A stretch of DNA of 5,046 bases from Methanospirillum hungatei. Lineage in GTDB: Archaea; Halobacteriota; Methanomicrobia; Methanomicrobiales; Methanospirillaceae. Of the stretch, positions 1 to 4,845 are shown piece after piece. The stretch spans positions 1 to 5,046 of the forward strand of contig QKDV01000112.1 in NCBI GenBank assembly GCA_003251955.1. The letters are read 5' to 3'. The position numbers and the translations under genes are program-made. Under the pieces are notes generated by a model, which saw only the letters and a list, made by a program, of their open reading frames with translations, was not told where the DNA came from and did no database searches. Position 1 is the stretch's first letter; each line of letters opens with the position of its first letter.

Positions 1-48
1 GCCGCGGTTTGGGTACAGGCGTGTAACAATTAAATCAACATTATTCAT
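1..48 (-). CDS. 5' end of an unidentified gene, cut by the window edge
   Basis: An ATG at 48-46 on the minus strand is preceded by GGTTGGAG, with the GGAG four bases from the start, a plausible Shine-Dalgarno site. It opens an uninterrupted frame of 16 codons to the window edge, reading MNNVDLIVTRLYPNRG. This is too short to recognise a family, and I assign no function. The call rests only on the ribosome binding site, the open frame and the AT-rich upstream spacer that looks like a promoter region. Alternatively, the plus strand reads AAVWVQACNN and then a stop at 31-33, which could be the tail of a gene entering from the left. That reading has nothing else in its favour. Confidence 0.5.
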   Translation of the reverse strand, partial: MNNVDLIVTRLYPNRG

Positions 49-76
49 ATCTCCAACCCCGAAAAGACATCTAGTA

Positions 77-150
77 GATTGTTATTACTGCGACCCTCCA
101 TTAAAACCACGTGAAAATATTTTGTTAAACAATTTTTACCCATAACAATC
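77..150. repeat. 9-bp inverted repeat enclosing a smaller dyad
   Basis: GATTGTTAT at 77-85 is the exact reverse complement of ATAACAATC at 142-150, with 56 bases between. A smaller dyad, TTGTT-A-AACAA, lies inside at 122-132, next to AAAATATTTT (114-123). If the left-edge gene is transcribed from the TATA-like box at 216-230, this repeat would sit in its leader and could close a long stem. In such AT-rich DNA, a 9-bp match of this kind can arise by chance. Confidence 0.35.
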
Positions 151-215
151 ATATTGAGAAAAGAACCAGTAAAAAAGTCAGATTACAAAGAATGAAAAAT
201 ATCACACAAATTCAC

Positions 216-230
216 GTATATAAAAAATAA
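216..230. promoter_or_regulatory. Candidate archaeal TATA box, direction uncertain
   Basis: GTATATAAAAAATAA is read on the plus strand. On the minus strand it contains TTTATATA, the classical methanogen box A sequence. Read leftward, it would start a transcript near 190-195 and serve the left-edge gene, leaving a leader of about 145 bases. Read rightward, it would start near 245-250, where no gene follows on that strand, so the product would be a small or antisense RNA. Neither direction has a clear purine-rich BRE. Confidence 0.4.
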
Positions 231-348
231 AGCCTAATCGTGAGAGAGATAAAAAGAGTTCCACTAGGGATATGACATCAGAGATAGAATGCCTAATAAA
301 CGACATTAGGTTGAAAATCTTGAGCAGTAGAAATTCCCAACAGTGAAG

Positions 349-364
349 AAAAAATCCAAAAAAA
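349..364 (-). terminator. T-tract terminator of the HAD phosphatase gene
   Basis: On the minus strand, runs of seven and six T residues (364-358 and 354-349), separated by GGA, lie 36 to 51 bases after the phosphatase stop codon. Archaeal RNA polymerase commonly terminates at such U-rich tracts without a strong hairpin. A small hairpin further on (310-292) may mark the end of the transcript. Confidence 0.5.
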
Positions 365-399
365 GACAGATGAATAGCAGAAAGTCCTCTCAGTTTCGT

Positions 400-1059
400 T
401 TAATGTGAGGATATACCCAGGATCGGAATGACATCCTCAAATAAATCAACAACTGCATCAGGAATAACATCCCCGGCAAATTCTGCAGGGAGGCGATCGC
501 CATATCTTGCATGAATCGCAAACATCCCTATCACCTGGGCAGGGGCGATATCATTGACAAGATTATCACCAATGACACATATCCGAGAAGGAGGGCAGTT
601 CACCATCTCAGCCGCCTGAAGGTAAACCGTCGGGTCCGGCTTCTTCTTTCCGGTACATTCAGGTGTGATAATCAGGTGAAAGAGATTTCTAACTTTGATA
701 AGGTTGAGTCGCTCTTCTGCACGATGAATTGAGGCATTGGTAACAGCAGCGATCAGAATTCCTGAACGATGTATCTCCTTCAACCCGGCAACGACCCCTG
801 GAAACGGAAGGATATTTTGATTTTTTATCAATGCAAACTCATCACAGGCAGATTTGAGAGCCTGCCCACCTTCAATTCCCTGTAGATTCAGATATTCAAC
901 TAGTGCCTGATTACTCTCAACACCATGTGGAGAGAAGATCAACGTGTGGATCAGATCTCCTGGATCCCCCCTACCAATCAGCGCAATGACTGCCTGACTG
1001 GCACGTTCCATTGCAGCAGCAAAATCATACAATGTATTGTCAAGATCAACTAGAAGCAC
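400..1059 (-). CDS. HAD-superfamily hydrolase, probable phosphatase or pyrimidine 5'-nucleotidase type
   Basis: Cytoplasmic Mg-dependent phosphohydrolase of the haloacid dehalogenase superfamily. All four motifs are visible, numbering from the GTG at 1059. Motif I is DLDNT, with nucleophile D5 and acid/base D7. Motif II is T107 in VTNAS. Motif III is K140 in KKKPDP. Motif IV is GDNLVND, with D165 and D170. The segment between motifs I and II (about 13-95) is a helical cap of the C1 type. DLDNTLYD resembles the Sdt1/pyrimidine nucleotidase branch, but the substrate cannot be read from sequence. The start needs care: GTG 1059 has no ribosome binding site. A GGAGAGGTG (1085-1077) fits a CTG at 1071, which would add four residues and give an N-terminus of (M)KFDVLLVDLDNT, typical for the family. 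Only in-frame ATG, GTG or TTG starts were used for the coordinates. The gene is divergent from the secreted-protein gene to its right. Confidence 0.9.
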   Translation of the reverse strand: MLLVDLDNTLYDFAAAMERASQAVIALIGRGDPGDLIHTLIFSPHGVESNQALVEYLNLQGIEGGQALKSACDEFALIKNQNILPFPGVVAGLKEIHRSGILIAAVTNASIHRAEERLNLIKVRNLFHLIITPECTGKKKPDPTVYLQAAEMVNCPPSRICVIGDNLVNDIAPAQVIGMFAIHARYGDRLPAEFAGDVIPDAVVDLFEDVIPILGISSH

Positions 1060-1068
1060 ATCAAATTT

Positions 1069-1085
1069 CAGGATGACACCTCTCC
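1069..1085 (-). promoter_or_regulatory. Ribosome binding site pointing to a CTG start for the HAD gene
   Basis: GGAGAGGTG at 1085-1077 complements the 3' end of archaeal 16S rRNA. Its GAGG core is seven bases from CTG (1071-1069) but 19 bases from the first conventional start, GTG at 1059. The frame upstream stays open to a stop at 1107-1105 and has no ATG, GTG or TTG. This suggests initiation at CTG, or a base change from an ancestral ATG or TTG. Confidence 0.5.
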
Positions 1086-1109
1086 ACCGATTGATAACGG
1101 AAATTCAGC

Positions 1110-1125
1110 AGAACCATATGGATCT
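1110..1125. promoter_or_regulatory. Near-palindrome in the divergent spacer, candidate operator
   Basis: AGAACCATATGGATCT is symmetrical except for one mismatched pair (A1113 opposite A1122), around a perfect CCATATGG core at 1114-1121. It lies 38 bases upstream of the HAD CTG and about 100 bases before the secreted-protein ATG. That is a suitable place for a regulator serving one or both genes. No regulator is encoded in this window, so the role is inferred. Confidence 0.3.
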
Positions 1126-1132
1126 CTTCACA

Positions 1133-1158
1133 AAGGTTGTACCTTACAATTTAATTGC
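1133..1158. promoter_or_regulatory. Short dyad and AT-rich box, possible shared promoter
   Basis: AAGGT-TGT-ACCTT (1133-1145) is followed by CAATTTAATTG (1148-1158), itself nearly symmetrical. The second element is the most TATA-like sequence in the divergent spacer and could work either way. Leftward it would give the HAD gene a leader of roughly 50 bases. Rightward it would start transcription near 1180, about 45 bases before the secreted-protein ATG. It is a weak match to the TATA consensus. Confidence 0.3.
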
Positions 1159-1162
1159 GATA

Positions 1163-1214
1163 CATATCAGGCTCTTAATGATAATGTAGGAACAGGTTCT
1201 TCTAGCCTGATGTG
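1163..1214 (+). promoter_or_regulatory. Inverted repeat in the leader of the secreted-protein gene
   Basis: CATATCAGGCT (1163-1173) can pair with AGCCTGATGTG (1204-1214) over 11 positions, with one G-U pair; the inner eight are perfect complements. The 30-base loop holds a second small hairpin (1188-1192 with 1197-1201). The right arm includes the GTG of GTGA (1212-1215), the only Shine-Dalgarno-like sequence before the ATG at 1226, so folding would hide it. If transcription starts inside the loop, the repeat would instead act at the DNA level, as a paired protein-binding site around the start point. Confidence 0.4.
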
Positions 1215-1225
1215 AAAACTCATGT

Positions 1226-1705
1226 ATGAAATTCTCATTTCAGGCAATAGGTGTAATAGCTGTTGCTCTTCTCATCTCAATCTCTGCGGTAAGCGCAGTA
1301 GAGCCTTCAACGATCTCACCCCAGTTAAAGATACCTAACTCCTCACAACCTTATGATGACAAAGCCTTTCTTGAGCGCGCTGATTTTGCGATTCTAAACC
1401 TGACTAATCCATTTCCTACAGAGAATAACCTCATGGAACTACAGTCAGCATATTATGATCTTGTTAAAAAGAACATAAAGCCAGAATATTATAATGAAGC
1501 AAAAAATATCACAAAATTCCTGTTCTATGACATGAAAGCAGCAGAGGAGATGCAGGATTATAAGGGGCAGACTGGTACAAATCACATCATGATGGACTTC
1601 CGTGAGGATATTGGTGACCAGGCATACGCGGATCTGGACGCTGCAAAGCGGGCATGGGATAGCATCAGCTACCTGTACCCTAATTTCACACCTGCTTTTA
1701 CCTGA
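1226..1705 (+). CDS. Small secreted protein of unknown function
   Basis: A 159-residue protein with a clear Sec signal peptide: basic start (MKF), hydrophobic core at about residues 6-20, and a likely signal peptidase cut after AVSA at residue 24. The mature part of about 135 residues has no further membrane segment, no cysteine and no lipobox, so it is probably released or loosely attached outside the cell. It has four N-glycosylation sequons (N38-S-S, N58-L-T, N94-I-T, N153-F-T), fitting an archaeal surface protein. The middle (about 65-150) looks mainly helical, with charged repeats such as KAAEEMQ and DLDAAKRAW. I do not recognise a family. The ATG at 1226 is the only start before an in-frame stop at 1208-1210; its binding site (GTGA, ten bases away) is weak. 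The gene appears monocistronic, with its own terminator. Confidence 0.8.
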   Translation: MKFSFQAIGVIAVALLISISAVSAVEPSTISPQLKIPNSSQPYDDKAFLERADFAILNLTNPFPTENNLMELQSAYYDLVKKNIKPEYYNEAKNITKFLFYDMKAAEEMQDYKGQTGTNHIMMDFREDIGDQAYADLDAAKRAWDSISYLYPNFTPAFT

Positions 1706-1706
1706 A

Positions 1707-1731
1707 GTAACCGAAATCCCGGTTACCTTTT
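1707..1731 (+). terminator. Hairpin plus T-tract after the secreted-protein gene
   Basis: GTAACCG (1707-1713) and CGGTTAC (1720-1726) form a perfect 7-bp stem with loop AAATCC, followed by TTTT at 1728-1731. It begins one base after the TGA stop. The shape resembles a bacterial intrinsic terminator; in archaea the U-tract is the main signal. Confidence 0.65.
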
Positions 1732-1732
1732 C

Positions 1733-1780
1733 AGCATATAACTAAAAGAAAATCCATTACTTTGCTCGTCAAATAACTAC
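1733..1780 (+). promoter_or_regulatory. AT-rich stretch, probable promoter of the DUF1917 gene
   Basis: Two weak TATA-like sequences lie here: CATATAAC (about 1735-1742) and AAATAACTA (1771-1779). The second would place the transcription start near 1800, so that the following gene would have a very short leader or none. This fits the absence of any Shine-Dalgarno sequence before its ATG. Confidence 0.3.
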
Positions 1781-1810
1781 CTTTTTTGCTACATTTCACA
1801 ATCCTTGTAC

Positions 1811-2461
1811 ATGGACAGGAGCGAGATCGAGGCCCTGGCAGATATTGCATACGGGATCTTTGAGCATTATCTCACCACGCAGTTTCATCTCAGGAAAACG
1901 CCACTATTTCTTCTTGTAGAAGAAGGAAAATCATTTCAGAATGAATTCAACGAGATATATATCCAATTCAAAGAGTTATACCCCGAATTGGTAACCCATC
2001 TACTGGAACGGTTCACATCACCCGATGATATGTACCAACTTATCATTGAGGGAGAAGGTGTAATACCCACAAAAACAACCCAGTCATACTGGATCATTCA
2101 GGATGCACCAGATACTGATCCTCATGCAACTGAAGATGAACGGGCAGGGAAGTGGCTTATATTTATCAATCCAGACCTGGTCGATGAGATCTGGAAGAAG
2201 ATTCGCGATTTGACCTGGAAGAATGAACTTGGTATATCTGCAAAAGTCTCGACTGCGAAGAAGAATCCTGACTCACGTGATTATCGTAAGGTCATGTATG
2301 TTTATACCGCTGACTGGGAGAATGAAGAAGAAGTCATGCAGGTGCGCGAGAAGCTCCGCTCTATCGGAATAACAGATCGGATCGGCTACAAGCGAAACAT
2401 CGAGACTTTTAAAGGTGAATATGCATCGAAAGGAAAAAGAGTAACGTATTATAACGCCTGA
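1811..2461 (+). CDS. DUF1917/Bles03-like protein (putative phosphothreonine lyase domain family)
   Basis: A soluble protein of 216 residues without signal peptide or membrane segment. From memory of the family, it matches DUF1917, related to human BLES03 (C11orf68), whose structure is eIF4E-like; databases often name such proteins 'putative phosphothreonine lyase domain-containing'. The catalytic activity is unproven. Recognisable parts are YWII (93-96), GKWLIFI (113-119) followed by VDEIWKKI (124-131), GISAKVST (141-148), VYTADW (164-169), and GYKRNIETFKGEYA near the end. The first 80 residues are helical and less characteristic. I chose ATG 1811; a TTG at 1805 would add two residues. Neither has a ribosome binding site, suggesting a leaderless or short-leader transcript. 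The gene converges on rpl40e with four bases between the stop codons. Neighbours give no clue to its role. Confidence 0.8.
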   Translation: MDRSEIEALADIAYGIFEHYLTTQFHLRKTPLFLLVEEGKSFQNEFNEIYIQFKELYPELVTHLLERFTSPDDMYQLIIEGEGVIPTKTTQSYWIIQDAPDTDPHATEDERAGKWLIFINPDLVDEIWKKIRDLTWKNELGISAKVSTAKKNPDSRDYRKVMYVYTADWENEEEVMQVREKLRSIGITDRIGYKRNIETFKGEYASKGKRVTYYNA

Positions 2462-2471
2462 ATTATCAGGC
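2456..2471. terminator. Perfect hairpin shared by two convergent genes
   Basis: GCCTGA-ATTA-TCAGGC is a perfect 6-bp stem with a four-base loop. The left arm contains the stop codon of the DUF1917 gene (TGA 2459-2461); the right arm contains that of rpl40e (TGA on the minus strand, 2468-2466). Being symmetrical, it can fold in transcripts from either side and probably acts as a bidirectional end signal. There is no long T-tract directly after it on either strand. Confidence 0.5.
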
Positions 2472-2612
2472 TTTACGCTCTTTGTTCTTTGGTCTCAGAT
2501 TTTTATATCCGCACTTTCTGCATGCTGATGCCCGGACAGGATTCCGTGCATTACAGTGCATACAAACTTTAACATTTAACAGACGTGCTTCTGCCTCAGG
2601 AAAACGTGCCAT
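2466..2612 (-). CDS. rpl40e: 50S ribosomal protein L40e
   Basis: A 48-residue basic protein starting [20 protein letters not shown], a near-standard archaeal L40e. It binds the large ribosomal subunit, near the elongation-factor site in the eukaryotic homologue. Four cysteines form a zinc ribbon: C17-x2-C20 and C31-x2-C34, followed by the basic tail [12 protein letters not shown]. Length equals that usual for archaea; the eukaryotic form is made as a ubiquitin fusion, and here there is no ubiquitin. The ATG at 2612 is preceded by GTGGAG at 2625-2620, seven bases away, a good ribosome binding site. It is easily missed because a longer spurious frame covers it on the plus strand (2482-2667). 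It seems to be transcribed alone, with a TATA-like box at 2641-2646. Confidence 0.95.
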   Translation of the reverse strand: MARFPEAEARLLNVKVCMHCNARNPVRASACRKCGYKNLRPKNKERKA

Positions 2613-2619
2613 GATATTA

Positions 2620-2646
2620 CTCCACTCGAACTATCTGTCCTATAAA
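2620..2646 (-). promoter_or_regulatory. Promoter and ribosome binding site of rpl40e
   Basis: Reading leftward, CTTTATAGG (TATA core at 2646-2641) is followed 15 bases later by the Shine-Dalgarno GTGGAG (2625-2620). The usual 22-28 base distance from TATA to start point would place the RNA 5' end close to the binding site, so the leader is very short. A small hairpin, GAAGG-CCTTC (2647-2651 with 2657-2661), sits just upstream and may help end rdgB transcripts. Confidence 0.4.
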
Positions 2647-2707
2647 GAAGGTGCTTCCTTCACATAAGTGTTATGGAAATACACCCCTGATTTTTCATTC
2701 CTATCAG

Positions 2708-2739
2708 AGGTAAATTACCTTAAAGATCCCGGGATCTTT
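2708..2739. repeat. Two adjacent palindromes at the 3' end of rdgB
   Basis: AGGTAAATTACCT (2708-2720) is symmetrical around A2714. One base further, AAAGATCCCGGGATCTTT (2722-2739) is a perfect 18-bp palindrome that includes most of the rdgB stop codon and its last codons (R-S-R-D-L). Together they may form an end-of-transcript structure or a protein-binding site. No T-tract follows on the minus strand. Confidence 0.45.
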
Positions 2740-3274
2740 TATTGATCAACCACTCCCGAAGGGCAAGCAGACCACGACTCCGATGTGAGATTGCATTCTT
2801 TTCCTCTGCATTCATCTCTGCAAGAGTCTTACCGTCAACCGAGAATATCGGATCATATCCAAATCCCTGATTTCCCCTTGGTGAAACGATTGTACCGTTA
2901 ATCTTACCAACAAAAACAGAGATTCCATCTGCATCAGCATAGGCAATTCCTGTCTCAAACCAGGCAGACCGGTCTGCTTTATCTGAGAGCAGGTGGAGTA
3001 TCCCCTCATACCCAATAGTTTTCTGAACATATGCAGCACATGAGCCGGGAAATCCATTTAATGCAGACACAAAGAAGCCCGTATCATCAGTAATCACGGG
3101 GCGGCCAAGTTCATTATAAGCATATGCTGCTTTGCCTTTTGCTACCTCGGCAACCGACTCGTTCCGGACTTCAGGACATTCTAAATTAACGTGCTCCACC
3201 TCGGCAATCCCGGAAAAAATACCGGCTGCCTCACATGCTTTATGGATATTACTGGTAACGAAGGTAATTTTCAC
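2720..3274 (-). CDS. rdgB: XTP/dITP diphosphatase (Ham1/RdgB family)
   Basis: Cytoplasmic housekeeping enzyme that hydrolyses XTP, ITP and dITP to the monophosphate plus pyrophosphate, keeping deaminated purines out of DNA and RNA. At 184 residues it has the normal archaeal length (compare MJ0226). Family motifs are complete: the nucleotide-binding start TSNIHKACE (7-15), TDDTGFFV with catalytic acids (62-69), LNGFPG (72-77), GFGYDPIF (137-144) and SHRSRG (163-168). The start is GTG at 3274, overlapping the TGA of kae1-bud32 as GTGA, with AGGT four bases upstream; translation is probably coupled. It is the last gene of the rps27ae/kae1-bud32/rdgB operon. The sequence after about residue 172 is not conserved in this family, and the tail lies in an 18-bp palindrome. 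Confidence 0.95.
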   Translation of the reverse strand: MKITFVTSNIHKACEAAGIFSGIAEVEHVNLECPEVRNESVAEVAKGKAAYAYNELGRPVITDDTGFFVSALNGFPGSCAAYVQKTIGYEGILHLLSDKADRSAWFETGIAYADADGISVFVGKINGTIVSPRGNQGFGYDPIFSVDGKTLAEMNAEEKNAISHRSRGLLALREWLINKRSRDL

Positions 3275-4845
3275 AGGTACCTGCCCCGTAGATCAATTTC
3301 GTGCTCACGGATAAGAACTTCATCTGCTTCAGAAAATGTCTGCTTGTACCCATCGATGAACGCCTTTTTGAGCTCAAGATAATCAGGTGCAGAGCTCTCA
3401 AGCACCTGAAACAGGACATGGATATCCACACCGCGTGCTTCAACTTCAGTAGAGTTATAACCAAGTCCGAAATCTATGAAGCAACACTGCCCATTTCTGA
3501 TGATCATATTACAGGTAGTCAGATCGCCATGAATAAGACCACCACTATGGAGAAGCCCCACCATACGGCCTGCTTCCATAAGAGATACCGGAGACAGGAC
3601 ATCCTTGAGTTTTTCCCCCCTTATTCCTTCCATCACGATTGTATCTGCAGTAATGTCACTCATAACCGGAGTAGGAACACCATATTTCCGGGCTTCTGAA
3701 ATCAGCCTTGCTTCTGCTCTCGTACGTTCAGAGATAAGACGATGATCCAGATCAGGATGACGATATTTTTTGCCAACACGTCGTTTAATCACAGTTTGAT
3801 TACTGATCTCAACTACCGCCTCGGCGCCCATGACAAGACCTTCACCATCATACGCCCGGGCCAGGTTTTTAGCCGGGCTGGCATTACGCCAGGTGACAGA
3901 AACCTGATCCGAACGGAAAGAGGGGTTAACACGTGAATCCTTAACCTGAAGAACTGAACCATGCTCAAGCATCAGTCGCCCGGTATATGCGATCATCGCC
4001 CCGTTGTCTCCGATAAACTGCATTTCAGGAACTGCAAATGAAGCTCCCCTTGCCTCGCACATCAGACGGAGCATCTCCTGGAGACGGCAATTTGCACCAA
4101 CCCCACCGACAAGGATCATTTCATCTTTCCCAGTCTGGGAAAGTGCACGTTCAGTCACTTCCACACACATGGCAAAGGCAGTTTCCTGCAGACTGTGGCA
4201 GACATCTTCTAGCGGTTCTTTCGAATCCTTCGCAGCACTGATGAGACCGGAAAAGGCTAGATCCATCCCTTTGACGGTATAGGGGAGCGGTATATAAGAC
4301 CCATTACTTGCAAGTTTCTCGATCTGAGGGCCACCCGGATGGGAAAGCCCTTTACTTCTGGCAAATTTATCTATCGCATTGCCTATTCCTATATCGAGAG
4401 TTTCACCAAAAATGCGATACCGGTTATTCAGGTATCCGAGTACCTGCGTGTTCGCCCCGCTTGCGTACAAAACAATCGGGTCTTCAAACCCCGAAGCATA
4501 TCGCCCAATCTCAACATGAGCCACACAATGATTCACTCCAATCAGGGGAACCTTTAGTGACAAGGCCAAGGCTCTAGCTGCAGTTCCAACAATACGCAGG
4601 CATGGGCCAAGCCCCGGACCCTGGGAAAACGCAACCGCAATCGGCACTGGGCTCTCTTCTAGAACAGAACTAATCAGTCCGCCAATCTCTGCCGCGTGAT
4701 GCTGGGCTGCCTCACGGGGATGGATCCCTCCCTGAACCGGTTTATAAGGCTTTGATTTCAGGGTTATAAGATCGTCGTCAAAAATAGCAGCGCTGAGATT
4801 CCAGGCAGTACCTTCGATCCCAAGCACCGGTCCTGATTTCTGCAT
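3271..4845 (-). CDS. kae1-bud32: Fused KEOPS proteins Kae1 and Bud32 (tRNA t6A synthase and kinase/ATPase)
   Basis: A 524-residue fusion. Kae1 (about 1-320), of the TsaD/ASKHA fold, transfers threonylcarbamoyl from TC-AMP to A37 of tRNAs reading ANN codons. Visible marks are metal ligands H106 and H110 (NHCVAHVEIG), YASGANTQ (127-134), DIGIGNAIDKFAR (151-163), GGVGANCRLQE (247-257) and D280 in FIGDNGAM. Bud32 (about 330-524) is a small protein kinase-like ATPase that supports Kae1: lysine K354 in VIKRR, E378 in the following helix, HGDLTTCN (439-446, catalytic D441), DFG at 458-460 and the conserved C-terminal RGRYL. All catalytic residues are present. The fusion is known in methanogens such as M. 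jannaschii (MJ1130). ATG 4845 shares one base with the rps27ae stop (TGATG) and lacks its own strong binding site; the 3' end overlaps rdgB by four bases. Other KEOPS members (Pcc1, Cgi121) are not in this window. Confidence 0.97.
   Translation of the reverse strand: MQKSGPVLGIEGTAWNLSAAIFDDDLITLKSKPYKPVQGGIHPREAAQHHAAEIGGLISSVLEESPVPIAVAFSQGPGLGPCLRIVGTAARALALSLKVPLIGVNHCVAHVEIGRYASGFEDPIVLYASGANTQVLGYLNNRYRIFGETLDIGIGNAIDKFARSKGLSHPGGPQIEKLASNGSYIPLPYTVKGMDLAFSGLISAAKDSKEPLEDVCHSLQETAFAMCVEVTERALSQTGKDEMILVGGVGANCRLQEMLRLMCEARGASFAVPEMQFIGDNGAMIAYTGRLMLEHGSVLQVKDSRVNPSFRSDQVSVTWRNASPAKNLARAYDGEGLVMGAEAVVEISNQTVIKRRVGKKYRHPDLDHRLISERTRAEARLISEARKYGVPTPVMSDITADTIVMEGIRGEKLKDVLSPVSLMEAGRMVGLLHSGGLIHGDLTTCNMIIRNGQCCFIDFGLGYNSTEVEARGVDIHVLFQVLESSAPDYLELKKAFIDGYKQTFSEADEVLIREHEIDLRGRYL

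Larger units (their letters stand above)
49..399. other. AT-rich intergenic spacer without a convincing gene
   Basis: About 350 bases lie between the start of the left-edge gene and the stop of the HAD phosphatase, markedly richer in A and T than the flanking genes. I find no open frame with a ribosome binding site and no tRNA. It contains a strong TATA-like box (216-230), a 9-bp inverted repeat (77-85 with 142-150), a short hairpin (292-297 with 305-310, seven-base loop), a second copy of the same CCTAAT arm at 233-238, and A-tracts that are T-tracts on the minus strand (349-364). The spacer probably combines the promoter and leader of the left-edge gene with the terminator of the phosphatase. 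A small RNA cannot be excluded. Confidence 0.6.

Noticed and set aside
1..33. Tail of a plus-strand gene (ten codons, then TAA)
   Set aside because: An open frame this short is expected by chance; the minus-strand ATG with a ribosome binding site is better supported.
120..399. Possible C/D box guide RNA in the AT-rich spacer
   Set aside because: No convincing pair of C (RUGAUGA) and D (CUGA) boxes was found on either strand.
511..732. Plus-strand open frame of 73 codons inside the HAD gene
   Set aside because: Antisense shadow covering HAD motifs III and IV; no supporting signals.
1805..1810. TTG start two codons before the chosen ATG of the DUF1917 gene
   Set aside because: No Shine-Dalgarno favours it, and ATG at 1811 is the simpler choice; the difference is only two residues.
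2482..2667. Plus-strand open frame of 61 codons
   Set aside because: It is antisense to rpl40e, whose protein is a clear family match with cysteine pairs and a ribosome binding site. The plus frame has no recognisable features.
3301..4577. Several plus-strand open frames of 60 to 132 codons opposite kae1-bud32
   Set aside because: They lie antisense to a strongly conserved gene, lack ribosome binding sites and read as low-quality protein; they are shadows.
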